49,766 nucleotides of DNA from Methanoculleus sp. SDB (GTDB taxonomy: Archaea > Halobacteriota > Methanomicrobia > Methanomicrobiales > Methanomicrobiaceae), in assembly GCA_001412355.1 (NCBI GenBank), contig LKUD01000048.1, forward strand, positions 1 to 49,766, in the 5' to 3' direction. Below the pieces are notes generated by a model. The model saw nothing but the letters and a program-made list of their open reading frames with translations, ran no database searches and was not told the DNA's origin. The position numbers and the translations under genes are program-made. Positions 1 to 8,520 of the stretch are shown here, in pieces; position 1 is the stretch's first letter; every line of letters starts with the position of its first letter.

Positions 1-929
1 GCCTGCTCGACCCGTCTCTCGGGGAATGCGCACGGATGCTCTCCGCTGCAATTCTGGACGCCTACCGGCCGGTAACAGGCCTTGCCCACCGGGCGCGTGA
101 CCTGATGCGTATGCCGCTTTCGGTGCTCAGAACCCTGCTGGAAAACTCCAGCGTCACGATCGCATACCACGACATCGAACTCCTCTTTTCGGTTGACAGG
201 GAGACGGACGAAAGAGAGATGTTTGAAAAAGCGCTCTGGCTCGGGGAGCAGCTTGCGCATGCCACACAGACAAAATGCGTGCTGATGTTGGACGAGTTTC
301 CCGCCATCATGGACCTGAAAACCGGAGGAAGCCGTATCGGGGAGCAGGTGCTCAAAACCATACGCACCATTCAGGAGCGGTGGGAACATACCGTTCTCTG
401 CATCACCGGATCGGTGCGGAGCACGATGGATATGACCGTGCTCTCCGCCACGTCGCCGTTTTACCGGCAGCTGATCGTACGTGAGGTGGGTCCGCTCTCC
501 AGGGAGGAGACCGCCGCGCTCCTCAGGAGGGACCTTCCCGTATCTGACGGCGACATCTCCCGGGTATTTGAATTTTCAGGCGGCATTCCCTTCTATATCC
601 AGTTTATAGGCAGAATGATCGGCAGGTCGGGGCGGACCGAACGGGATAGTGTCGGGAAGGCGGAAGAGGCTTTTCTTCGCGAAGAAGGGGCGCTTCTATT
701 CCGGGCCGAACTCACTGCGCTCGGACCGAAGGAGCGGGTGATCGTCGCGGGTATTGCAGCGGGGCAGACGACGCCGGGAGCGCTCGCAGCAGGCTGCGGG
801 GAACGGATATCCAATATCAGCAGGTTCCTCGGGTACCTGCGCGAAAAAGGTGTGGTCGAACGAAAGTCACGGGGTGTGTACGCACTTGCCGACCCGGTGT
901 TTGCCCGCTGGGTGCGGGAGCGGGACTGA
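1..929 (+). CDS. AAA-type archaeal ATPase, 5'-truncated by window edge
   Basis: The frame is open from base 3 with no stop before the first ATG at 36, so the gene very probably begins outside the window and Walker A is not visible. A Walker B-like strand is present (CVLMLDEFP), followed by a sensor-1-like strand (TVLCITGSVRST). The rest resembles the archaeal ATPase/STAND group (Pfam Arch_ATPase style): an alpha-helical lid containing FSGGIPFYIQFIG, then a C-terminal winged-helix-like region (ISRFLGYLREKGVVERKSRG) that ends with DPVFARWVRER. This DP-x-F-x-x-W tail is typical of that family. Such proteins are usually membrane- or DNA-associated NTPases of unknown role; no substrate can be assigned. 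The family call rests on the motifs I can see and is fairly secure; the function is unknown. Confidence 0.75.
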   Translation, partial: LLDPSLGECARMLSAAILDAYRPVTGLAHRARDLMRMPLSVLRTLLENSSVTIAYHDIELLFSVDRETDEREMFEKALWLGEQLAHATQTKCVLMLDEFPAIMDLKTGGSRIGEQVLKTIRTIQERWEHTVLCITGSVRSTMDMTVLSATSPFYRQLIVREVGPLSREETAALLRRDLPVSDGDISRVFEFSGGIPFYIQFIGRMIGRSGRTERDSVGKAEEAFLREEGALLFRAELTALGPKERVIVAGIAAGQTTPGALAAGCGERISNISRFLGYLREKGVVERKSRGVYALADPVFARWVRERD

Positions 930-1177
930 TACACTTTCACCCCCCCCACGGCAAACGCCCTTATGCCGTTTCCGCCGTGTAAACGTATATGCTGGAAACT
1001 TTCATACATCTCGCCGAACGTGCGGCCGAACACCCGCAGGTCATCCGCCGCCCCCAGCTCTGCAAGAGTGGCTTTATCGCAACCGCCGGCCCCGAACGCG
1101 CTCCCCCGGCACGGCGCTGGATCCGTGTGCCCGGCCCCCGTGTCCGTGTCCCCGCTCCCCGTGAGTGGTGATACCCG

Positions 1178-2299
1178 TCAGGCGCCCGTCGACATGAGCC
1201 AGGCATAGGTTCCGGGCCGATCGTGCACATGGGTGACGATGTAATTGAATATCAGGACCTGCCGGTTGTAGGAATCAATCGAAGGCTGCATTGTACCGAT
1301 ATCCTCGTTATATGCGGCCGCCTTTGAATTGTAAACCGGCACGAGGGCGTTGTACTCCTCATTCCGTCCGGCATGCCGGAGCGCCTCCATCCTCGCTGCC
1401 AGTGCCTCAAGATCCGCGAGAGAGCCGTCCATCTCCGCATCCATGGCGGCCACGTCTGCCTCATAAGCGACAATCGCCGCTTTGGCACGCATGCGTGCAT
1501 CGTCGATAACCCGTGTTTCATCGCACCGGCCGTACCCGGCCGTACCGCTGCCGACCGGGATGATAACGGGCTCGGACGTGAGGACAACACCTCCTGTCAG
1601 CTCATCGGGGGGGATGCCAATATAGCTCACATTGGTCGCTTCGATGTAGGCATACCCTGAATTCCCGTAGCTGAAACCGGATGCGGTGACCCCTACGGCC
1701 ATATGCTGCTCGGGTTCAAAATACAGGAGAGCCACCGCATACCCCTCGCGAGCGAGGAGCGCTGCGAGAAGGAGGCTTTTATCGTCGCAGTCTCCTTTCC
1801 CATCCGCAATAGTCTCGATTGCAAACTTCGGTGCGACAAGCATCGCATCGGTCTCGTACGGAATGGACTGCACAAACGTAGAGATCAGCTCGAGATATGC
1901 GTCGTTATCCAGCGATTTTGCCTTCCGGACAGCGTCGAAACGCTCCCCGAGCGCATCGTACAGGGGAAGCAGGTCAGGATCCGAAATAAAGGAAAGATAA
2001 TATCCGGGAAGCCATTCCTCCTCGGAAAGATCGCCGTAAATATGGGCGCTCTTCTCCGCCTGCCGGGCACCCGCGAGAAGCGCGCTGTCCACGGGTACCG
2101 CGAAGGATATGGTTTGGTCCTGAAACGGGAAAACGTACACGGCATCAGGGAGAGGTGGGACGCCCGAAACAGGCGTGATTCCGGGATAGACAATCTCATT
2201 CGGGATCAGGCCGGCAAGGCAGCCCGCAGTGCCCGCTGCCATCAGGGCAAGCAGAGTTCCGGCGATCACTGCGAGAGTACGATCGTGTCTTTCCGCCAT
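1178..2299 (-). CDS. secreted lipoprotein with transglutaminase-like domain
   Basis: A protein of 373 residues. I start it at the ATG at 2299, because this puts a signal peptide at the N terminus with lipobox TAGC and lipid-anchor Cys27; a longer frame upstream adds only an unlikely leader. A transglutaminase/protease-like core follows: Cys171 in GDCDDKSLLLAAL, His199 in EPEQHMAVGV, and the YIEAT strand near 218-222 that supplies the third catalytic position. The last third (about 265-345) is charged and helical, probably coiled coil. Expected location is the outer face of the cytoplasmic membrane. Substrate is unknown; family members include peptidases and peptide cross-linkers. It diverges from the MrfB-like gene over a 129-bp gap, and no good Shine-Dalgarno precedes the start. 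Domain call is good, function open. Confidence 0.8.
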   Translation of the reverse strand: MAERHDRTLAVIAGTLLALMAAGTAGCLAGLIPNEIVYPGITPVSGVPPLPDAVYVFPFQDQTISFAVPVDSALLAGARQAEKSAHIYGDLSEEEWLPGYYLSFISDPDLLPLYDALGERFDAVRKAKSLDNDAYLELISTFVQSIPYETDAMLVAPKFAIETIADGKGDCDDKSLLLAALLAREGYAVALLYFEPEQHMAVGVTASGFSYGNSGYAYIEATNVSYIGIPPDELTGGVVLTSEPVIIPVGSGTAGYGRCDETRVIDDARMRAKAAIVAYEADVAAMDAEMDGSLADLEALAARMEALRHAGRNEEYNALVPVYNSKAAAYNEDIGTMQPSIDSYNRQVLIFNYIVTHVHDRPGTYAWLMSTGA

Positions 2300-2428
2300 G
2301 TGCTGTACATGTATTCGACCGGGAATATGAAAAATACCCGGCATGGGGCATCACCGCTGCCTTCCGGTCACTTTCACCCCCCACGCCCGCCTCTTTACCT
2401 GCTGCGCCCTGAAAACCACGTGAACATA

Positions 2429-3514
2429 ATGGCAGTGCAGCCTCTTTTCGAGAGCGCCGCGAACCGCTGGCGGCGGCAGATCGCGGATCGCCGGGAATAC
2501 AGCATCGTACGGGACGGAAACGTTTTCGCAGCGGGCCTTGCCGCGACTCCGGTCTTTCGATCGGAGTATGAGACGAGCCTCCTGCTGCGTGACCGTCTTC
2601 TCGCCCGTTACCGGGGCTCGGAAATCGGGGATACCTTCTCCGGACACGAGGAAGAGACCGCCGCGGGCCCCTGCTTCGTGATAACAAGCACTGCCCCGGT
2701 CGAGGCCCCCGCACCGGACCCGGAGGCCGCGGCCCGATCGCTTTGTTCCGACCTCCGGCTCATCCCGGGCATCGGTCCCTGTACCGAGGCCGTGCTGCAC
2801 AGCCGGGGGTATTATTCAATCGGCGACCTGTGCCGCCACCCTCGTTTTCACGGGCATGCACGCGATTTTTGTGCGATTCTAAACTCGCGCGACACGGGTG
2901 CGCTTCTCCGCCATATTGCCTGCCGCCATACAGCTTCTCATCCTCGTGCCCTCGCAACATCAGGTTTTTTCCGTAACGAAGAACTGGTCTTTCTCGACAT
3001 CGAGACACTCGGCTTGTGCTCCCGGCCGGTCATCCTCGTCGGTATCGGGCGCCTCGGGACGCACGGGCTCTCCGTCAGCCAGTATCTCCTGCGGGACATC
3101 GGAGAGGAGGAGGCGGCACTCTGTGCAGTCTGTTCCCACTTCACGGACGGACAGCCCGCCCTTGTCACGTTCAACGGAAAATCGTTCGATATGCCGTACC
3201 TATCGGGACGTATCGCGTATTACGGGCATCCGCCCGTACCGACCCTCCCCCATTACGACGTGCTCCACTTCTCACGCCGCCGGTGGAAAGGCATGCTCCC
3301 GGACTTCCGTCTCGGAACGCTGGAGACCCGCTTTTGTTCGACCGTCCGCACGGACGATGTCCCGAGCGCCATGGTCCCGGAATTCTACGAGGCATACATG
3401 CGCACCGGCAATCCCGGGCCGCTCGTGCCTATCGTGGAGCACAACCGCCTTGACGTCATCTCGCTTGCCCGCCTGTTCCTGCTGCTCCGGGAGGACAATC
3501 ATGCAGGTGTTTGA
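2429..3514 (+). CDS. MrfB/YprB-like DnaQ-fold exonuclease with helix-hairpin-helix segment
   Basis: A protein of 361 residues starting at ATG 2429; the open frame further upstream runs antisense through the lipoprotein gene and is not coding. The second half is an RNase H-fold 3'-5' exonuclease: motif I FLDIETLGL (Asp190, Glu192), motif II VTFNGKSFDMPYL (Asp254) and motif III HNRLDVISL (Asp342). Residues about 108-136 look like a helix-hairpin-helix DNA-binding unit (LIPGIGPCTEAVLHSRGYYS). In Bacillus subtilis the YprB family (renamed MrfB) acts with the helicase MrfA in mitomycin-lesion repair. Here the stop overlaps the start of a MrfA-like gene by 14 bp, so the two are co-translated. The catalytic residues appear complete. 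Role in DNA repair is inferred from the bacterial pair. The bacterial proteins carry C-terminal TPRs, which I do not see here. Confidence 0.85.
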   Translation: MAVQPLFESAANRWRRQIADRREYSIVRDGNVFAAGLAATPVFRSEYETSLLLRDRLLARYRGSEIGDTFSGHEEETAAGPCFVITSTAPVEAPAPDPEAAARSLCSDLRLIPGIGPCTEAVLHSRGYYSIGDLCRHPRFHGHARDFCAILNSRDTGALLRHIACRHTASHPRALATSGFFRNEELVFLDIETLGLCSRPVILVGIGRLGTHGLSVSQYLLRDIGEEEAALCAVCSHFTDGQPALVTFNGKSFDMPYLSGRIAYYGHPPVPTLPHYDVLHFSRRRWKGMLPDFRLGTLETRFCSTVRTDDVPSAMVPEFYEAYMRTGNPGPLVPIVEHNRLDVISLARLFLLLREDNHAGV

Positions 3515-5768
3515 AAGCGGTTCGCACCCTCTCATCACCCACCATGAATGTATCCCGGGGCGTGACGGGTCCTACGGAAGGCTTGGAAAGCCGCTCCCGG
3601 ATCTGCTCGAGGCATACCTCACGGCACGCGGCATCCGGCTCTATACCCACCAGTGCACCGCGATCGATGCTGTCAGGGAAGGACGGGACGTCATCCTCAC
3701 CACACCGACTGCGTCAGGAAAAAGCCTCGCGTTTCTGCTTCCGATCTTTGAAAGCCTCTGTTCCGGTGAGCAGACAACCGCCCTCTGCCTGTACCCCGCG
3801 AAAGCACTTGCCCACGACCAGCTCTCGGGCTTTCGCGCACTCGAGGAATTCACCGGTTTTCCGGCAGGGAGTGCCGTGTACGACGGCGATACACCTGCAC
3901 ACCTCCGTCCCCGCATCCGTGAGAGATCGCGCATCGTGCTCTCAAATCCGCACGAAATCCACCATTTGCTGGCGTGGCACCCCAAATGGGCAGGGTTTTT
4001 CGAACAGCTCAGGTACGTGGTCATCGATGAGGCGCACAGGTACAGGGGTGTCTTCGGAACGCATGCGGCGTTCCTGCTCCGGAGGCTGCTCCGGATCGCC
4101 GAAAAGTACGGGAGCCGCCCTCAATTCATCCTCTCCACCGCCACAATCGCAAACCCCGGAGAATTTGCCGCGCTGCTGACCGGCAGGGCCTCGGTCGTCG
4201 TCGACGCCGACGGATCGCCCCGGGGGGTGCGGCACTTCCTGCTTGCGAATCCTGCCGCGATCCGGGGAGGGGGTGTCTCCCTCTCCCGGGCCGTGCATGA
4301 TCTCCTGCTGGCATCTGTTGAAGACGGGTTGCAGACGCTCTGTTTCACACCCTCGCGCACAATGGCCGAAGCGATCACCCGGCATGCCCGGAGCACCCTC
4401 GTCCAAAACGGGGGGAGAGCGGAGTCCGTGGCCCCCTACCGGGCCGGATACCTCCCGGGAGAACGACGGGAAATCGAAAAAAAACTCAGAGATGGCAGTC
4501 TTTCCGCGGTGGTCTCCACAAATGCCCTCGAACTGGGAATCGACGTGGGCTCTCTCGATGCGGTGATAATGGCAGGATTCCCGGGGAGCATGATGGCTGC
4601 GTGGCAGCAGGCAGGACGGGCGGGACGAAGGAGTTACACATCGTGGTCGGTGCTCGTCGCATCCGACAACGCGCTGGACCAGTATTTCGCTCGCCATCCC
4701 GGTTCTTTCTTCGAAAAGCCCTGTGAACACGCCATTCTCGATCCTGCAAACCCGTACATCCTCGCAGGACACCTGCTCTGTGCTGCGGCGGAGGCGCCGC
4801 TCGCACCCGACGGTGAGGCGCGCTTCTTCGGTCCGGATGCCGGAGATGCGGTCAGGGCACTCGCCGATGCCGGAATCCTTGCCGGAACCCGGAAGGGGTG
4901 GGCCTATGCGGGACGCGGCCGTGCATCGGAGGCGTGCCCTCTCGGAACGGCCTCCGGTGAATCGTTCAGGGTCTCGTGCAGCGGACAGGTCCTCGAGACT
5001 ATGGACAGGAACCAGGCATTTCGGGAGGCCCATCCGGGTGCGATCCACCTTCATCAGGGGGAGACTTATCTCGTTACCGGCTTCGACCTCGACGCCCGCT
5101 CGATCACCCTCCGCCCGGAAGAGACGGACTGCCACACGCGGGCCCTCAGGTCCGTGGAAATCTCGATCATCGGGACGCGAACCTCCCGCACAGGGGACGG
5201 GGGGACGCTCTGTTTCGGGGATGTGAGAATCACCGAGCAGTACCGGCAGTACCAGCTCCGCCGCTATGACACGCTCCTTGAAACCCACCCCCTTTCCCTC
5301 CCGCCGACCGTCTTCACCACCCGGGCGCTGTGGGTCACGCTCCCTGAAGCGGAGGTTGAACGCCTTTCCGAAGACGACATGGACCCTGCCGGGGCACTGC
5401 ACGGCGCTGAGCACGAACTCATCGCGATGATGCCGGTCCACGTGCTCTGCGATCGCCGGGATATCGGCGGATTTTCAACTCCGTGGCATCCCGATACGGC
5501 TGCAGCGACGATCCTCATCTATGACGGATATGAAGGGGGGATCGGGCTTGCAGAAAAGGCGTATTCCCTCTTTCCCTCCCTTGCCGGGACCGCCCGCGAC
5601 GTCGTCAGGGACTGTCCCTGCACCTCGGGATGCCCTTCATGCATCCATTCGCCGAAGTGCGGAAACGACAACCGACCGCTCGACAAGGCGGGAGCGGAGC
5701 GGATTCTCACCCTGCTGGCAGAAGGATGGCAAGCATTATCCCCTGACCGTGAGAGGATTCCCGTATGA
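3501..5768 (+). CDS. MrfA/YprA-like DExH helicase with DUF1998 Cys cluster
   Basis: A protein of 755 residues starting at ATG 3501, six bases after a strong GGGAGG ribosome site inside the exonuclease gene. Superfamily 2 motifs in order: Q-like element with Gln51 (LYTHQ), motif I TPTASGKS (68-75), Ia YPAKALAHDQ, DEAH box at 176-179 (VVIDEAHRY), motif III LSTATIANP, motif V STNALELGIDVG and motif VI QQAGRAGR. The C-terminal region carries the MrfA/DUF1998 cysteine signature (Cys705, 707, 711, 714, 720 in CPCTSGCPSCIHSPKC), a metal site in this family. Relatives are B. subtilis MrfA/YprA and the eukaryotic helicase Hrq1. It should be a 3'-5' DNA translocase working with the overlapping exonuclease. 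All key motifs are intact. The link to cross-link or bulky-lesion repair in an archaeon is inference. Confidence 0.9.
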   Translation: MQVFESGSHPLITHHECIPGRDGSYGRLGKPLPDLLEAYLTARGIRLYTHQCTAIDAVREGRDVILTTPTASGKSLAFLLPIFESLCSGEQTTALCLYPAKALAHDQLSGFRALEEFTGFPAGSAVYDGDTPAHLRPRIRERSRIVLSNPHEIHHLLAWHPKWAGFFEQLRYVVIDEAHRYRGVFGTHAAFLLRRLLRIAEKYGSRPQFILSTATIANPGEFAALLTGRASVVVDADGSPRGVRHFLLANPAAIRGGGVSLSRAVHDLLLASVEDGLQTLCFTPSRTMAEAITRHARSTLVQNGGRAESVAPYRAGYLPGERREIEKKLRDGSLSAVVSTNALELGIDVGSLDAVIMAGFPGSMMAAWQQAGRAGRRSYTSWSVLVASDNALDQYFARHPGSFFEKPCEHAILDPANPYILAGHLLCAAAEAPLAPDGEARFFGPDAGDAVRALADAGILAGTRKGWAYAGRGRASEACPLGTASGESFRVSCSGQVLETMDRNQAFREAHPGAIHLHQGETYLVTGFDLDARSITLRPEETDCHTRALRSVEISIIGTRTSRTGDGGTLCFGDVRITEQYRQYQLRRYDTLLETHPLSLPPTVFTTRALWVTLPEAEVERLSEDDMDPAGALHGAEHELIAMMPVHVLCDRRDIGGFSTPWHPDTAAATILIYDGYEGGIGLAEKAYSLFPSLAGTARDVVRDCPCTSGCPSCIHSPKCGNDNRPLDKAGAERILTLLAEGWQALSPDRERIPV

Positions 5769-6061
5769 CGGAAATTGTTCATTTAGGTGTCTTTTCGGTT
5801 GCAAAGGTGAGTGCCGCAATCATGATGGTCATCGGGCTGATCCTGGGCATCATATTTCTCCTCCTGATGATTCTCGGCGGTGCAGTGGCCGGCTCGTTCG
5901 GTATCCCCGGCATGGCCGCGACGACGGCAGGCATCATCGCAATCTTCGCCGGAACGATCGGCGCCGCTGTCGGCGGGTTTGTCTATGGCGCGATAGCCGC
6001 CTTTCTCTTCAACGTCGCCACAGGGTGGTTCGGCGGTGTCGAAGTGGAATTCAGGGAATAA
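5765..6061 (+). CDS. small Gly/Ala-rich membrane protein
   Basis: A 98-residue protein whose ATG overlaps the helicase stop by four bases (ATGA), with GAGAGG upstream, so it is translationally coupled to the MrfA-like gene. Two or three hydrophobic segments are clear: about 15-43 (rich in Ile, Leu and Met), 48-72 and 74-90. The C terminus is short and acidic. The pattern resembles small archaeal membrane proteins of the DUF3566 type, but I cannot confirm the family. No catalytic residues are apparent. Whether it has anything to do with DNA repair is unknown; the coupling could be accidental. Confidence 0.75.
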   Translation: MTEIVHLGVFSVAKVSAAIMMVIGLILGIIFLLLMILGGAVAGSFGIPGMAATTAGIIAIFAGTIGAAVGGFVYGAIAAFLFNVATGWFGGVEVEFRE

Positions 6062-6073
6062 TCGGAGATTCCG

Positions 6074-6622
6074 ATGCGCCCTGCCGCACTCCTGATCACT
6101 GGGCCGCCGGGCTCGGGCAAAACGACCGCAGTCCTGCGCATCATCGAATCTCTCCGTGACGCCCGGCCGGCCGGTTTTTACACTGCCGAGGTCCGCGAGC
6201 GGGGAGTGCGCACCGGGTTTGACCTCGTCTCCCTGTCGGGGCGGCGGCAGATACTCGCCCGGACGGGCATGAAAGGCCCGCGAGTCGGGAAATACGGCGT
6301 CGATGTGGCGGGGCTCGAGGCATTTCTCGGGGATCCCGAAGCGCTGCCTGAGGGGGCAGGCGTCATAATAGTGGACGAAATCGGGAAGATGGAATGCCTC
6401 TCACCGCGTTTCAGGACATATCTCATGCATATCCTCGACAGCGGGGTGTTCGTCATCGCCACCATTGCACTGCGGGGAGACACGTTTATCGAAAGCATCA
6501 AAAAACGCCCCGGCATCGTGCTCCGAACCCTCACACGGGAGAACCGTGATCTGCTGGTACCGGAGCTTGTCCTTGAGTCGCGGCGGCTCGCGGGAGCGGG
6601 GGATCTCCGGAGGATATCATAA
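6074..6622 (+). CDS. THEP1-family nucleoside triphosphatase
   Basis: A 182-residue P-loop NTPase of the THEP1 (NTPase_1) family. Walker A is GPPGSGKTT near the N terminus (residues 10-18). The family pattern follows: AGFYTAEVRERGVRTGFDLV, then Walker B VIIVDEIGKMEC, then a C-terminal half with LRTLTRENRDLL. THEP1 proteins from thermophiles and the human homologue hydrolyse ATP, GTP and other NTPs slowly; their cellular role is unsettled. The length fits the usual 170-190 residues. It lies 12 bp after the small membrane protein and is the last gene of the exonuclease-helicase operon. Confidence 0.9.
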   Translation: MRPAALLITGPPGSGKTTAVLRIIESLRDARPAGFYTAEVRERGVRTGFDLVSLSGRRQILARTGMKGPRVGKYGVDVAGLEAFLGDPEALPEGAGVIIVDEIGKMECLSPRFRTYLMHILDSGVFVIATIALRGDTFIESIKKRPGIVLRTLTRENRDLLVPELVLESRRLAGAGDLRRIS

Positions 6623-6649
6623 AAAAGGGCGTTGCGGTTCCCCTTTCAC

Positions 6650-6721
6650 TTATTCTTCCCGTTTGAGCAGGTAAAAGACGTACCCGGAGATGTCAGCATA
6701 GCGCTCAAAGAACGCGATTTT
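6650..6721 (-). pseudogene. possible C-terminal remnant of a gene, perhaps a methyltransferase
   Basis: Reading the minus strand toward a TAA at 6650-6652 gives a protein-like stretch ending ERYADISGYVFYLLKRE. Directly upstream in that frame is a TGA (6722-6724) inside an A-rich run; shifting by one base there would extend the frame through VTGKGAEK. The peptide resembles the tail of archaeal SAM-dependent methyltransferases, but that is recollection of style and not a match I could run. The whole 6623-6863 gap holds nothing else I can identify. Best read as debris of a deleted gene; it could also be chance. Confidence 0.35.
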
Positions 6722-6863
6722 TCAGCCCCCTTTCCTGTCACGAAAAAGGGCTGCCGTCCGGAGGTGCGCAACACGCCCGGAGCGGGGTATCCCAGTCGTC
6801 CCGCCATGCCGGGGCGGAAAGAGCATGCCTCACCGCTCCCGTGACGGAAGAAAAAGGGAGAGC

Positions 6864-8429
6864 TTAGTATGCTTCGTACAGGAGTTCCGCAATCCGCCCG
6901 AGGTCGTTTCCCACCGCGATGGCATCAGGGATGCCGGTAATGCGGACATCATTGACAAAGACTGCAAAGACGAGTTCACGACCGCTCTTCGCCGTCAAGT
7001 ACCCGGCCATCGCCCTTGCGTTTAAAAAAATCCCGCTCATGTCTCCGGAGACCACCGTTCCGGTCTTCGCCTGCACCATTCCCCGTGCAGGGCTCCCGGG
7101 AGGAACGGACTCCGCAAGTGTCCCGTCCACACCCAGGACGGGCAGGGCGTCCCGGTAGTAGTGGGTATATGGTCGGTGTGCCATAAACCGGAGAAGCGCG
7201 GTCATCGCTTCCGGGCTGATCCGGTTTCCCCCGGAACCCTCTCCGTCGATGAGAGTCAGCGATGCGGGATCGATTTCTGCCAGGGCAAGCAGGCTCCATT
7301 CCTGGGCAAGGCCTTCCTGCACGGTCCGGTAACCGCGCTGCGCCGCCATGATCCCGAGCAGTGTGTTGGCGTGCAGGTTCTGGCTCACCTTGAGAATCAG
7401 CTTTGCGTTTTCCGAAAACGGCGGAGAAACCAGTTCTGCGACACGTTCCATATCGGAGGCCGCGGGTTTTGGGAGGAGGAAAGCGGGATTTACGCCGTCC
7501 GGAGGTGCGTCGACGGCGACACCCGCCCGCTCCAGCGCCCCGATAAAGAGCGACCGGGCAAAGGAGGCGGCATCGGGCGGGCGGAACGTCCGCACTTCCG
7601 TCCCGCCATCCGCCGGAACGGTCCCCGCCACTGAAATCGTCCCGTCATCCCCGTAAATCACAATCCCCGGCTCTCCTCCGGGTGCTCCGGTGCCGACGTC
7701 CGCATCCAGCGTCCAGACCGTAGTTTCCGGTCGCATGGCAACCATAGCCGGCGATCCCTCCGCCGCCGGAGTGATGATGATATCGATGAGGTTGTCGTTG
7801 ATGATGATGGGCGTAACGGGATTTTCATCGGCGAGCTGTGCCGTTTCAAAGAGCCGGTCGTCGATGACCACGTCTTTTACACGGGTAATCCCGACATTCC
7901 GGACCTGAAGCGCGAGATCGTCAAGGCCTGCGAGCGGATCGGTCGGGGTGAGGAGGGCGCCGCCGAGAGCATTCGCGTCACCATGATCCGCGTTGGTAAA
8001 GGCGATTGTCCCGTTCGCAAGGGTGCGCCCCCCCATCGTGGGATCGCCCGATGCGACAAGGATCAGGATGCCGTCGAGGACCCCGCCCGGAGCGATGGTG
8101 CCGCGAGCGAAGACCGGTGTTGTAAAACGGTATCCGGGGCCGAGCATCTCCAGTGCTGCCGCTACCGTGAAGCATTTCGTCGTCGATCCTGCCGTGAAGA
8201 GATTACCCGGGTTCTCGGCGTAGAGGACCTCCCCGGTGGCGGGATCGACCACGGAGATTCCCCATGTGGCGTACGCATACCGGGACTGGCCTGTAACATT
8301 TCCGAGCCAGGAAACCGGTGATGCCGGACCTCCCTCCGGGGGAGGCCCCGCTCCCGTACACCCGGCACTCCAGAGTATGCACACAGCGGCAAGGATCAGC
8401 AGTACCAGAAAAATACCGGGGATTTTCAT
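6864..8429 (-). CDS. S13-type (PBP4/DacB-like) serine peptidase lipoprotein
   Basis: A 521-residue protein with a signal peptide and lipobox SAGC (lipid Cys24). The three penicilloyl-serine transferase motifs are present in order: SxxK as STTK (in FTAGSTTKCFTVA), SxN as SQN (KVSQNLHANTLLG), and KTG in VQAKTGTVVSG. Length and the insert between the first two motifs fit peptidase family S13 (D-Ala-D-Ala carboxypeptidase/endopeptidase). It should sit on the outer face of the membrane. Methanogens of this group have an S-layer and no murein, so the bacterial substrate is absent and the true substrate is unknown. All catalytic motifs look intact, arguing for an active enzyme. It converges with the THEP1 operon. 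Confidence 0.88.
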   Translation of the reverse strand: MKIPGIFLVLLILAAVCILWSAGCTGAGPPPEGGPASPVSWLGNVTGQSRYAYATWGISVVDPATGEVLYAENPGNLFTAGSTTKCFTVAAALEMLGPGYRFTTPVFARGTIAPGGVLDGILILVASGDPTMGGRTLANGTIAFTNADHGDANALGGALLTPTDPLAGLDDLALQVRNVGITRVKDVVIDDRLFETAQLADENPVTPIIINDNLIDIIITPAAEGSPAMVAMRPETTVWTLDADVGTGAPGGEPGIVIYGDDGTISVAGTVPADGGTEVRTFRPPDAASFARSLFIGALERAGVAVDAPPDGVNPAFLLPKPAASDMERVAELVSPPFSENAKLILKVSQNLHANTLLGIMAAQRGYRTVQEGLAQEWSLLALAEIDPASLTLIDGEGSGGNRISPEAMTALLRFMAHRPYTHYYRDALPVLGVDGTLAESVPPGSPARGMVQAKTGTVVSGDMSGIFLNARAMAGYLTAKSGRELVFAVFVNDVRITGIPDAIAVGNDLGRIAELLYEAY

Positions 8430-8520
8430 ACAGGAGTGAATCGGCGGGCATTTTGATAAACCATTCCCGACTGCTCTCCGGGAGAGATGGAATCAAGAAG
8501 GAGTATGGTAATACTGACTC

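Noticed and set aside
989-1171. A 60-codon frame (MLETFIHLAERAAEH start) in the 930-1177 gap
   Set aside because: The second half is Arg/Pro-rich and low in complexity; no ribosome site and no family resemblance. I see nothing else in that gap.
1703-2428. Upstream extension of the MrfB-like reading frame
   Set aside because: This part lies antisense in the transglutaminase-like lipoprotein gene, and the family-like sequence starts only after ATG 2429.
3942-5441. A 499-codon open frame on the minus strand
   Set aside because: It is antisense to the helicase gene, whose motifs are all intact on the plus strand, and the translation has no domain-like sequence. High GC content favours such shadow frames.
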